IMG/VR virus record: IMGVR_UViG_3300010354_000009
Location: 1-41,212 of that record
Source: a virus
Direction: 5' to 3' (one strand)
DNA: 41,212 nucleotides
The notes below the pieces were generated by a model. It ran no database searches and was not told where the DNA came from. It saw nothing but the letters and a program-made list of their open reading frames with translations. Positions 26,964 through 35,541 of the stretch are shown here, piece by piece. Numbering within the stretch: position 1 is the stretch's first letter; every line of letters begins with the position of its first letter. The position numbers and the translations under genes were made by a program.

Positions 26964-27896
26964 TCACCTAAACCCAAACATGCGAAGAATGTCCTCACCG
27001 GCACGTGCATACGTGTCATACGCGTTATCGGTCTTTTGCCATCGCGGATCCTCACGAATCATTCGCTGCGCTTCATACAACGGAACAACCAAAGGCTTTC
27101 CATCGGGACCGACACCCTGCGTGATCTTCTGCATGATCGGGTCATCAAGACCGATTGCATCGTTCTCCAGCAGTTTGCGAGCCGTATCCTGATACGGGGC
27201 GAACAGCGCCTCAGGGTCATAACCCTGATTGATCTTGTCCGCCCACGCAGGGAACATGCCCACCAGATACGTCTTGCGCAGCTCCGCCTTCGCATCATCC
27301 AGCGACTGCATCCCCGTCGCCCCACGCGAAATGAACGGAGCCAACTGCTCCGGCGTCAGATTCAACCCGTTCCGTCGAGCCCAATCAGCGAGGCTTGCCT
27401 GCACGTCACCCGCAGTGCCACGCAGATCACCGCCCTTTGCGGCAGCCTTCTGGATCTGATCACCCAAAGCCCGCTGCGTCTGGACCGCATCCCAGCCATT
27501 GAACCGCGACTGCTCCGCCAGTTCCGTCAGCGCCTCATCAGACAGTTCCAGACCAGCACGGGCAGCCTGCTGCCCGATCACCCGCTTGAGTTCCTCAACG
27601 GACTCGCCATACAGGTTCGTGTTGTTCTGCTTGTCCTGCGCACGTTCAATCGCAGCACGCTGCTGCTTGGAGTCCAGATCCTCAAAGAACGACACACCCC
27701 GAGTCAGGGCATTGAACTCGTCCTGCGTGATCTCACCAGTAGGCGAGCGGCGAACCACCGCCTTCAACTGGTCAAAGAACCCCTGCAGTTCAGGGTAAGC
27801 CTCAATCATGTAGTTGAAGTACGCGTACCGAGCGATCGTGTCAGCAACCGCACGCTGACGCTGCTTCTTGTCCTTCTCAACAGTCCGGTCAGCCAT
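26964..27896 (-). CDS. Helical internal virion-type protein
   Basis: 310 aa from the ATG overlapping the upstream stop. Sequence is alpha-helical and charged throughout (VEKDKKQRQRAVADTIARYAYFNYMIEAYPELQGFFDQLKAV...GQQAARAGLELSDEALTELAEQSRFNGWDAVQTQRALGDQIQKAA). GTAGDVQASLADWARRNGLNLTPEQLAPF near the middle recurs in style with the neighbours. It contains no membrane span. Together with 25849-26958, 27889-28728 and the 1787-aa protein it forms a block of likely ejection proteins. Confidence 0.65.
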   Translation of the reverse strand: MADRTVEKDKKQRQRAVADTIARYAYFNYMIEAYPELQGFFDQLKAVVRRSPTGEITQDEFNALTRGVSFFEDLDSKQQRAAIERAQDKQNNTNLYGESVEELKRVIGQQAARAGLELSDEALTELAEQSRFNGWDAVQTQRALGDQIQKAAAKGGDLRGTAGDVQASLADWARRNGLNLTPEQLAPFISRGATGMQSLDDAKAELRKTYLVGMFPAWADKINQGYDPEALFAPYQDTARKLLENDAIGLDDPIMQKITQGVGPDGKPLVVPLYEAQRMIREDPRWQKTDNAYDTYARAGEDILRMFGFR

Positions 27897-28728
27897 TCTT
27901 CCCGCCAATCCGGTTGAAGAACATGTCCAGCACGTCCGTCTTCAGCACGTTGTCAGCAAACACGGGGTTCTCCCGAATGATCTGATCCGCAAGATCCGTG
28001 TCACTCATGCCTTCCTGCGTGAGCCTGGTCGGCCCCGAACCTGACGACACGGTCGGGTTGCGCATCTCACCAGCACGGAAGTCCTTCGTGTACTGCGCCA
28101 GCTCGTCGTCGGTCAGGTTGCGTCCCAGCTTGTCCACTGCAAGCCGGTTCAAGAGCATCGCAGCAGACTGCGAATCCATCGTGGACACCGACGACACCGG
28201 ACCGGAGTAGCCGCCAGAACCCGATCCACCGGACCCAGTAGCACCCTGACCGCCATTCGCCTTGGAGGCGATGTACTCCAGCAGGTCAACCTCGGTCTGC
28301 TGACCGGCATCAACCCGAGCAGCAGCCTCCTTGGCTGCCATCTGGAACGCCTCCTTAATGGAGGTCGCTGACTTGGCCTTCGCCCCAAGGAAGTTGCCTG
28401 CTCGAAGGTTGTCAACCAGCAGGTTGTAGCCGTCAGGATCGTTTGCCTTCAGGCTCGTCAGCCACTCCGTGGACACGTCATACACGGTCGTCTGGGCACG
28501 CTGGTTCGGCCCCATCGCACCACCCAGACCAGCACCCTGCTGACCAAGGCGACCCAGATACAGGGGCGACATGTCCGCATTCCACGGCGTTGGCTTAGTC
28601 TCCATCGTGGTCGTCGTCGCACCCGCAGTCGCGGGGGGAGTGGACGCTGCACGGCTACCAGGAGCGGTCTGAGTCCGAGGCGGCGGAGGCTTCGGCTTGC
28701 CACCCTCAGAGGGGACGCGGGTTACCAT
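27889..28728 (-). CDS. Virion protein with proline/threonine-rich N terminus
   Basis: 279 aa from ATG with GGGAG 9 bases upstream. Residues ~8-45 are Pro/Thr/Ala-rich, then a helical domain (YDVSTEWLTSLKANDPDGYNLLVDNLRAGNFLGAKAKSATSIKEAFQMAAKEAAARVDAGQQTEVDLLEYIAS). A Gly/Ser linker (GATGSGGSGSGGYSG) separates it from a second helical domain with LGRNLTDDELAQYTKDFRAGEM. The two-domain structure joined by flexible linkers suggests an injected or internal head protein. Confidence 0.65.
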   Translation of the reverse strand: MVTRVPSEGGKPKPPPPRTQTAPGSRAASTPPATAGATTTTMETKPTPWNADMSPLYLGRLGQQGAGLGGAMGPNQRAQTTVYDVSTEWLTSLKANDPDGYNLLVDNLRAGNFLGAKAKSATSIKEAFQMAAKEAAARVDAGQQTEVDLLEYIASKANGGQGATGSGGSGSGGYSGPVSSVSTMDSQSAAMLLNRLAVDKLGRNLTDDELAQYTKDFRAGEMRNPTVSSGSGPTRLTQEGMSDTDLADQIIRENPVFADNVLKTDVLDMFFNRIGGKNG

Positions 28729-31700
28729 CTCGATCAACTCCCAAAAGCGTGTACATGACCCGGCGAATGAACATCTCCGCGTTCGGATCCTCGGATGCGA
28801 TCTGCTGAAGGTTGTAGATCAGGTCCGCACGGATCTGCGCCCGCTGCGTCTTTGCCGCGTTCGTCTGCTGGCCCTTGATCTGGTCCAGCATCGGCTTGTA
28901 GTGATCCCACGTCGCCACCGCCTCCGCGATCTTCTCAACCGCTAGAGGAACCGTGTCGTTGTTCTCGTAGTACCACTCCAGCAGCATGCGGATCTCACCA
29001 CGCCGAACCGGGTTGCCGTCCTGATCAAACGTGCCGTCCAGCATTGCGTTGGCGTCGTCCTTCGTGTCCTGCACGTTCTGCGACAGGAGCGTGGCAAGAC
29101 CGGGGTAGTCGGCGTAGATGCTGGGCTTCAGCTCGTCATCCCAGTACGCTTTCCACCGCTTGCGCTCCTCATCGGTCGTCGCGTCAAGGATGTGCTGCTC
29201 CACATCATCCTTCGTCTGGAAGTACTCAAACTTGCCCTTCGCCAGACGCAGGTTGGTCAGGTACTCATCCGTGCTGGCCTTCTTCGTGAACCCGTTCTCC
29301 CGCAGCCAGCGGGCCGTGTCGTACGAGAAGTCACCACCATCCACCGGAGCAAGGAACATGGACGCGGTCTTGAACTTGGAGATCATCTCAGGGTTGTCCT
29401 GAGCGAACTGGATCGTCGTCTCCGCACGGGGGATCTCCGGCAGGTTCCGCAGACCAGAAGCGCGGGTAGCCGTGGACACCGTGTACGGCGCAGCCTCAAG
29501 GCCATACGTGGACACCCAGTCAATCATCGCCCGACCCCACGGATCCGGCTCGCCGTCCTTCTCGTACTTCGTCGCCAGAGCCAAGTACTGCTGCCGCATG
29601 TTTGAGATGCCGTACTTGCGGGCAATGTCGGTCACATCGTTCTGCTCAATCTGCGGCGACGCCGGATACAGGAAACCCATGATGAGGCGGGTCACGAGGA
29701 TGTTCGTGGCAAGCGTCGCGATACCGGAACGCGCCTCGTCAATCTCCGCCTCGTCAGCGGAAGGCTTCGGCATCTTGCCGGCACCCTCCATGACCTGAGC
29801 CGCACCCATGAACGCGGATGCGTATGCCGAATCTCGCTCGTCCTGTGACAGCGAGTTGAACAGGCGCATCACCGGAGCGGGAATGATGGACTGCCAGATC
29901 GGGACGTTCTCCGAGTAGTCGCCAAGGAGCGCCTGCTCGTAGCTCTTGAACTGCGGAACCAGGTTCATTACGGACTTGACCAGCAGGCTTGAGGTCGGGC
30001 TGGACGCCATCGGCAGCCACTGCTGCGGATCCGCAGACGGGGCCAGCATCTTCACCTTGCCGCTGAAGATCAGTGGCATGTCGGACACGAACATGCGGTT
30101 GCCGCCGAACGTGGCAAACACCTGCCCCAGCAGGCCGTTCACTAAACCGGCACCGGGATACAGGAAATACCTGTCACCATTCTCGTCGGTGCTGATGAAG
30201 CCCGACTCGTCAAGGGCGTGCAGGGCAAGAGCGGACTTGTACAGGCCGATCGGCTCGTACTTCGCCATCCGGTACACGCGGCGGTAGAAATCCTCGGTGG
30301 CGCGGTAGTAGCGGGCGAAGTTCCGCATCCGCCACGCCAGCATGGACTGGTTCGCGGGATTGTCCGTGTACGCAAGCGTCACCTGCATGGCACGATCAAG
30401 CGCCATGCGCGTCACCGTCCTGGACGCAGCCTCCGCGCCCTCCGCACCCATCGCGGCAGCAAGTTCCGCCTGATAGCCGGCGTACTGGCGTCGAGCCGAC
30501 AGGTAGTTCGCGAAGAAGATCGGCTCACGGGAAATGCGGGCAACCTGATTGCCCATCATGTTCCAGACCTTGTCGGTCCACTGCACTGGGATCTTGTACG
30601 GCTTCTCGTCCACCTCACGACCAAGGATGTACCTTGGCATGTCGTTTTCGTTGAACCCGCGAAGATCAGACACCGAGATGCGAGCGTTTCCGTCAGGATC
30701 GGAGTACCGAGCGATCCGGTTTCCGGCCTGATCGCGGTCCACGAACCGGGTCCACAGGCCGCGGTTGAGGCTGCCGTCACGGCGGGAGAACGTGTTGTAC
30801 ACGTCCCGCACATAGCGGCGAGCCATGTCATCCACGCTGGTGTTCGCGCCGTAGATCGCGGAGAACCGCTCACGGTAGCCGTAGCGGGTGTCGTTTGCGA
30901 TCGCCTGCGCGACACGGGTCACCGCGTCATCAAAGTTGTCAAGGTTGGCAACCGCGATACGCCCGATGCTGCCGTCTGCCAGCAGGATGCCTTCAATGGA
31001 CCGCTGCCACCACGTGAACCGAGCGAAGTTGTCGCCCGCCATCGCGATCGACTTGAACTCACCCTTGGGGTACACGGTGAGCACGTCGTCAATGGCGGCA
31101 CCACCATCGGACACTGACAGGCTGGGGAACGTGCCCTGATTCAGGTGGTGGGCCAGTTCGGTGATCTCGTCAAGGATGTCTTGACCGGCCTGCGACCCAG
31201 CGAAGTCAATGAGGTACTGCTCGTCCTCCGCAGACAGGGTCTTGCCGATCTTCTGCCGGACCACGGAGCGGACAGCCAATTGCTGCAGTAACTGCATGTC
31301 ACCCTCACGGGCAGCGACATGGGCGGCGGCAACTTCCGTCTCGTCCAGACCTGGCAGCAGTACGTTTCGGGCGAAGCTGTACTGGGTGTGGTTGCCGACC
31401 TTGCGCATCTGGCGGGCGAAGATGCCGATCTTCTTGCCCGTCGCCTCACGGAAGCCCGTCGTGATCGCGCGTCCCTTGACGGCGTCAAGGAACTTGCCTC
31501 CGGTCACCGCGTACAGGAACCAGTCCTCAAGGGCGTTGCGCATTGAGTAGCGCGGACCCATCAGCGTGATCATGGACCACAGGTCAACCGCGACTTTCCC
31601 GGCAGCGGTCGGCGTCAGGCCGAGCGTCTGCTGGATCAGCTTGCTGCGTTTGGTGATGAGGGCAATATCGTTGAGGTTCGGGACCGCGACATAGTCCGCG

Positions 31701-34072
31701 GTCTGCCACAGGTGCGTCGCATGCTGCAGCCCGTCATAGTTTGACGGGGACTCGTCAATGACGTTGTCCACCAGTGAGCGCAGATCCTCCGGCACTCCGG
31801 TGCGTCCCGTGCGCTGCAAGAACTCAGGGATGGACAGCGTCTCGTCACCGACGACCACCATGAGCTGGTTCGGGGCGTACAGTTCCCCGCCCCTCGTGCC
31901 AGTCACCAAGTCACGGGCGAGGTCCGCGACGGTCATCTCCTCGCCGTTGCGCTTGATGACACGGGTCGCCACGTCGTCAAAACCACGCGAGTACGCCGCG
32001 GACCGGACGATGCCGGTCCACATGAGGCGTCGCTGACCCTCGGTCGCGTTGCGCCAATCGTCCGCGAGCCGGACCGCCATGTCTTTCGGGACGAACAGTC
32101 GAGCGAACTTGAGGAACTTCTGGGTGTCGCTAGCGTCCTTCACGTACACCGCGGCAGTCGGGACGGTGGTTGCGCCCCAGCGGGTCAGCTTGTCCCACGC
32201 CCGTGAGAACCGTGCATCCGACTGACCGTTCAACAGACGCTGGGCCTTGCCAAGCTCTGGGGCGCTGTCGTTGAGCATCTGCCCGACCGACACGGTCGGA
32301 TCGTTGGCTTGCTCCACGAATCGCTCATAGTCGCGGGCACCGGCCCCCTTCGGGGTCGGATTGAAGATCGCATCGGAGATGCGGCGGCGAACCGTGGAGC
32401 CCCACAACATCGCGTTACGCGGCAATATCTGCTCGGCTCGACGCGGACCCTGTCCGGTCGCCATGCGGGCCATTACCGAAGACTTGTTCAGGGCGTCAAC
32501 TGCAGCCTGATCACCGGCTTGAATCGCCTCGCCACGGGCAATCCGCAGAGCGTTGTTCGCTGACACCACGTAGTCAGCGAAATCGTCCGCGCTACGCACG
32601 TTTGCCCGCACCAGATCCTGCAAGACATCCTCAGGGAAGTACTCCCCGTATCGCTTCGCGATACGCTGCCGCAGACCGGCCTTCACCGCGGTGTCCGCAG
32701 TGTCGTTCAAGCGCCCAATGTCCCGACCCAGATCGTCAAGATAGGCGGCAACGGACGGCTGCGACAGCGCCGCACGGACGGAACCCTCGGCGGCGTCTGG
32801 GGCAATCTTCGTCAGGGCGTACTTCGCCCCAAGGTACGCATTGCGGACCTTGCTGGTGAAGATCAGCGGATCGTTGCCGAACGTGCTGGCAACATTTGCC
32901 GTACCGGCGACACCCTGCTGAAAGTCACTCCCGCGGTATCCGGTCTCGTCCGGTCCCGGCACGCCAGCAACTTGGCCGGTAAGAATGTTCGTGGTGGACA
33001 ACAACTGCCCAGCGTCACCCTGATTGGCGGAATTGATGATCGCCTCAAGGCGACGCCACTTCTGGGCCGTCGCCTCCTGCTCAGGATCACGCGACTGGGA
33101 GAAGATGTTGCGCAGGATCGTCGCCCGCTCAGGGTCGCCCGCATACTTCGCAATCAGGGTCGCTGCGGGCGAAGGATCGCCCTGACGCTTCAGGGTCTGC
33201 AGCTCGATCATCAGATCGACCGGGGCATCCCCGTACTCGCGTCGAGCCTCGTCCACAACCTTCGGGTTGTAATTGCCCTCAGGGGTGTTCTCAACATCGT
33301 CCCAGTAGAAGAAGATGTCAGAAATCCGGTCCGTGATGTAGTCCGTTGGGTTAGAAGACCCCGCGACCGAGCCAATGAGACCACCGCGCTGCTGCTGCCC
33401 GTACGTCACCGCCCGCTGCGCCCGCTGCCCCACCTCGTTGATCGGGTTCAGGACGTTCTCAAACAGGAAGTTCGCGGCGGTGCCAATGACGGCACCAGCC
33501 TTGGCGATCGGAGAGTTGGCATCCTCAACAGCCTGCTGGGCCTGCTCCATGAACTGTTGCTGCTTCTCGTCCAGAATGTCCAGCACGGCAGCACGCTGCG
33601 GAGGCGTCATGGTCAGCAGGATGTTCGTCTGCGCGACCGGATCGTCCTTGTTCTCAATGATCTTGTCCGCTGCCGACCAGGCGGCAGCAAAGTTCACGAC
33701 CCGACGCACATCCGCCTCAGTGAGGTCGGGATTGTCCATCATGGCCTTCGCCAGCGTCGGGTACTCGCGCACCGGTCGAGCCGCACGAGAATCCCACGAC
33801 GCGAGCTTTGACTGCGCATCGACAAGGCGCTTGCGGGCACGCTCAGACACGACGGGCGTGAACCGGTTCTGAGCACCACCCTGCACCGCGTCAACCGCCT
33901 GCTGGGCCTTGTTCCGCTCCGTCAGAAGAGCAACACGCTCGTCAACGGCGCGCCACGTCGGGTTTGAGTAATCCTCATCCTTCTGAAGATCAATGATCTG
34001 CGGCTCAGCAACCGAAGCGCGCTCCGCTTCCTTCACGGATCGGCGCACGGCGATCGTGGGATCAGCCGTCAC
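28706..34072 (-). CDS. Giant virion protein (candidate ejection/internal head protein)
   Basis: 1788 aa, GTG start sharing one base with the upstream stop. It is mostly alpha-helical with repeated charged helices. Distinct regions: a membrane-active-looking stretch (GAVIGTAANFLFENVLNPINEVGQRAQRAVTYGQQQRGGLIG near residue 210), AAGKVAVDLWSMITLMGPRYSMRNALEDWFLYAVTGGKFLDAV near residue 820, and hydrophobic helices near the C terminus (IATLATNILVTRLIMGFLYPAS). I see no polymerase, lytic or protease motif. In podoviruses one very large protein between portal and capsid genes is commonly an internal protein ejected with DNA. This is the longest gene by far. Confidence 0.7.
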   Translation of the reverse strand: MTADPTIAVRRSVKEAERASVAEPQIIDLQKDEDYSNPTWRAVDERVALLTERNKAQQAVDAVQGGAQNRFTPVVSERARKRLVDAQSKLASWDSRAARPVREYPTLAKAMMDNPDLTEADVRRVVNFAAAWSAADKIIENKDDPVAQTNILLTMTPPQRAAVLDILDEKQQQFMEQAQQAVEDANSPIAKAGAVIGTAANFLFENVLNPINEVGQRAQRAVTYGQQQRGGLIGSVAGSSNPTDYITDRISDIFFYWDDVENTPEGNYNPKVVDEARREYGDAPVDLMIELQTLKRQGDPSPAATLIAKYAGDPERATILRNIFSQSRDPEQEATAQKWRRLEAIINSANQGDAGQLLSTTNILTGQVAGVPGPDETGYRGSDFQQGVAGTANVASTFGNDPLIFTSKVRNAYLGAKYALTKIAPDAAEGSVRAALSQPSVAAYLDDLGRDIGRLNDTADTAVKAGLRQRIAKRYGEYFPEDVLQDLVRANVRSADDFADYVVSANNALRIARGEAIQAGDQAAVDALNKSSVMARMATGQGPRRAEQILPRNAMLWGSTVRRRISDAIFNPTPKGAGARDYERFVEQANDPTVSVGQMLNDSAPELGKAQRLLNGQSDARFSRAWDKLTRWGATTVPTAAVYVKDASDTQKFLKFARLFVPKDMAVRLADDWRNATEGQRRLMWTGIVRSAAYSRGFDDVATRVIKRNGEEMTVADLARDLVTGTRGGELYAPNQLMVVVGDETLSIPEFLQRTGRTGVPEDLRSLVDNVIDESPSNYDGLQHATHLWQTADYVAVPNLNDIALITKRSKLIQQTLGLTPTAAGKVAVDLWSMITLMGPRYSMRNALEDWFLYAVTGGKFLDAVKGRAITTGFREATGKKIGIFARQMRKVGNHTQYSFARNVLLPGLDETEVAAAHVAAREGDMQLLQQLAVRSVVRQKIGKTLSAEDEQYLIDFAGSQAGQDILDEITELAHHLNQGTFPSLSVSDGGAAIDDVLTVYPKGEFKSIAMAGDNFARFTWWQRSIEGILLADGSIGRIAVANLDNFDDAVTRVAQAIANDTRYGYRERFSAIYGANTSVDDMARRYVRDVYNTFSRRDGSLNRGLWTRFVDRDQAGNRIARYSDPDGNARISVSDLRGFNENDMPRYILGREVDEKPYKIPVQWTDKVWNMMGNQVARISREPIFFANYLSARRQYAGYQAELAAAMGAEGAEAASRTVTRMALDRAMQVTLAYTDNPANQSMLAWRMRNFARYYRATEDFYRRVYRMAKYEPIGLYKSALALHALDESGFISTDENGDRYFLYPGAGLVNGLLGQVFATFGGNRMFVSDMPLIFSGKVKMLAPSADPQQWLPMASSPTSSLLVKSVMNLVPQFKSYEQALLGDYSENVPIWQSIIPAPVMRLFNSLSQDERDSAYASAFMGAAQVMEGAGKMPKPSADEAEIDEARSGIATLATNILVTRLIMGFLYPASPQIEQNDVTDIARKYGISNMRQQYLALATKYEKDGEPDPWGRAMIDWVSTYGLEAAPYTVSTATRASGLRNLPEIPRAETTIQFAQDNPEMISKFKTASMFLAPVDGGDFSYDTARWLRENGFTKKASTDEYLTNLRLAKGKFEYFQTKDDVEQHILDATTDEERKRWKAYWDDELKPSIYADYPGLATLLSQNVQDTKDDANAMLDGTFDQDGNPVRRGEIRMLLEWYYENNDTVPLAVEKIAEAVATWDHYKPMLDQIKGQQTNAAKTQRAQIRADLIYNLQQIASEDPNAEMFIRRVMYTLLGVDRDGNPRPL

Positions 34073-34509
34073 TACCAGCCTCTCCTCAGAGAGATGTCAA
34101 GAAGCGCCGCAATGTCACCGGTCGTGTCATACGGGAGCAGTCGCTCAAGAGTGTCCGCGAGGCTGTTCGTGCCACCGGCAGAGCCGGAAGGGCCGTCACC
34201 GGGACCGAACGGGGCACCCGCCGTCACCGGTTCATCGGGGCGAGCCGTAGGAGCGAACAGGGGAGTGGCGGCGACACTAGGGCCGGTGGGACTCGTTTTC
34301 CGCGCTCTCGTATTGGACACCGAAGGTGTCGCCGCCAGCGGAGCCGACGACTGCATGTCGTTGTAGTCCGCGTTCTCCCCATACGCCATCCCCGTCATGG
34401 GGACGGTGGTCTGCGATGGACCCCCATCGGTTCGACGGGCAAGACGGCCAGGGCCGGACACTGGCGCAGGGTTCTGTGGCGTACGAGCGCCACCCCAACC
34501 TTCAGGCAT
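34072..34509 (-). CDS. Proline/serine-rich small virion-region protein
   Basis: 145 aa, starting at MPEGWGGARTPQNPAPVSG (ATG overlaps upstream stop). It is low-complexity and rich in Pro, Ser, Thr, Ala and Gly until a C-terminal helix (SLADTLERLLPYDTTGDIAALLDISLRRGW). Probably a flexible accessory of the virion or assembly. The stop shares its final base with the 1788-aa gene start. Confidence 0.65.
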   Translation of the reverse strand: MPEGWGGARTPQNPAPVSGPGRLARRTDGGPSQTTVPMTGMAYGENADYNDMQSSAPLAATPSVSNTRARKTSPTGPSVAATPLFAPTARPDEPVTAGAPFGPGDGPSGSAGGTNSLADTLERLLPYDTTGDIAALLDISLRRGW

Positions 34510-34777
34510 CCTCACTCCCGTCGTCTAGCCGCACCGTTCGCGGATCCTGCAGTTCACGCTCGGGCGTCGGCCCGAACTCGTCGTCGTCCTCGTCATGCTC
34601 ACCATCAAGCATCCCGAACCGGTACAGCTCTAGGAGCGCGTTGTGCCACATCTCGTGCAGGCGATTCGCCATGTCGGATGCGACATCGGGGGACCACGAC
34701 ACGTCCTCCGCAAGGAGACCGACTCGCATGTCCTGCCATGAGATGTAGGCGTGCATGTTGCGGCTCAATCCGCGCAT
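34502..34777 (-). CDS. Small acidic protein, head region
   Basis: 91 aa. MRGLSRNMHAYISWQDMRVGLLAEDVSWSPDVASDMANRLHEMWHNALLELYRFGMLDGEHDEDDDEFGPTPERELQDPRTVRLDDGSEDA combines a helix bundle-like N-terminal half with a strongly acidic tail. No metal motif. Encoded between small basic virion-type genes and the proline-rich protein. Role unknown; the acidic tail could be a scaffold- or DNA-mimic-like feature. Confidence 0.65.
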   Translation of the reverse strand: MRGLSRNMHAYISWQDMRVGLLAEDVSWSPDVASDMANRLHEMWHNALLELYRFGMLDGEHDEDDDEFGPTPERELQDPRTVRLDDGSEDA

Positions 34778-34810
34778 CGGTGTCTCCTCACGAACGTCTT
34801 CTTGGTTGTG

Positions 34811-34942
34811 CTACTTGCCCTTAACGCCAGTGACGTGAATCGGCTTGGCGATCATGTCCGAGTTCATCGCACCGGACTTGTCCTCAATCGGCATCGAGGT
34901 CGGCGCGCTCGGGGCAGGCTTGCCCTGATTCGGCTGCGGCAT
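34811..34942 (-). CDS. Small proline-rich protein
   Basis: 43 aa, ATG with AAGGAG upstream. The peptide starts MPQPNQGKPAPSAPTSMPI and ends AKPIHVTGVKGK. It is one of three consecutive micro-genes in the head module. Function unknown. Confidence 0.55.
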   Translation of the reverse strand: MPQPNQGKPAPSAPTSMPIEDKSGAMNSDMIAKPIHVTGVKGK

Positions 34943-34957
34943 TGCTTCTCCTTAGGG

Positions 34958-35080
34958 TTACTTCTTGCCGCCGAGCGGCGACTTGGTTGTTGGAACGTTC
35001 GGCATCTTGGTGGAATCCTCAGGGTGGTTGCCGTCTCCACCCTTGGACTGGTCAAACCAGCAACCGCACGAAACGCACAC
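34958..35080 (-). CDS. Zinc-binding micropeptide
   Basis: 40 aa from GTG with GGAGG upstream. Begins CVSCGCWFDQSKGGDGNHPEDSTK, a CxxCxC knuckle plus His, and ends PNVPTTKSPLGGKK. Its good ribosome binding site and placement between similar micro-genes support it. Role unknown. Confidence 0.55.
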   Translation of the reverse strand: MCVSCGCWFDQSKGGDGNHPEDSTKMPNVPTTKSPLGGKK

Positions 35081-35114
35081 GGCTACCTCCCCTTCACGTC
35101 GTTGGTTGGTGTCG

Positions 35115-35381
35115 TCACCACTTGACTCGGTCTGCCCAATAGGCGGCGCTCATCTTGCCCTTGGCAATGTTCTTGGCATGACGAGCCTTGAAAGCCTCGT
35201 TGCGTTTCGTCCCATCGGGGGAACCCTTGACGCCCTGCTGACCGAACCGGATCGTCTTCACTTGATCGCCGTCCTTCGCCACGACCACGTGGCTCTTGGT
35301 CGGGTGGTTCGGGGTGCGCTTGGGCTTGTTGTAGCCGTCAACACCGGCACGCTCTAGGCGTGGATCCTTCTTACTTGCCAC
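35115..35381 (-). CDS. Conserved basic phage protein
   Basis: 88 aa, GTG start overlapping the upstream stop. VASKKDPRLERAGVDGYNKPKRTPNHPTKSHVVVAKDGDQVKTIRFGQQGVKGSPDGTKRNEAFKARHAKNIAKGKMSAAYWADRVKW matches in layout a family I know from memory in podoviruses of aquatic bacteria (KPKRTP...SHVVVAK...IRFGQQG...FKARHAKNIAKGKMSAAYWAxxxKW). The strongly basic, short protein is likely a virion or DNA-binding accessory. Confidence 0.75.
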   Translation of the reverse strand: MASKKDPRLERAGVDGYNKPKRTPNHPTKSHVVVAKDGDQVKTIRFGQQGVKGSPDGTKRNEAFKARHAKNIAKGKMSAAYWADRVKW

Positions 35382-35532
35382 GGCTCGCCCGCATGTTGTC
35401 CACAAGATTCGGGTAGGGGCGACCGGCCTTCTTCGCTGCCGCCTTCGCCTTGGACTTCTGCTCAGGAGTCATCTTCTGAGACGACTTCTTCGGGTTCGGC
35501 TTGTCCCACACCGGCTTCTTCTTGTCAGCCAC
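35371..35532 (-). CDS. Lysine-rich micropeptide
   Basis: 53 aa from GTG with TAGGAGGAG upstream. Sequence VADKKKPVWDKPNPKKSSQKMTPEQKSKAKAAAKKAGRPYPNLVDNMRASRGK is dominated by Lys and Pro, resembling histone-like or DNA-condensing peptides. The stop overlaps the next gene's start, so translation is coupled. It is the first gene after the portal. Confidence 0.6.
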   Translation of the reverse strand: MADKKKPVWDKPNPKKSSQKMTPEQKSKAKAAAKKAGRPYPNLVDNMRASRGK

Positions 35533-35541
35533 GCGCTCCTC

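Noticed and set aside
26730-27917. A ~395-codon open frame on the plus strand in the structural region
   Set aside because: It lies antisense to structural genes with coupled starts; high GC makes long shadow frames common here.
35390-35402. TTGTCCACA inside the head-gene region
   Set aside because: A lone DnaA-type match in coding sequence without clustering; likely chance.
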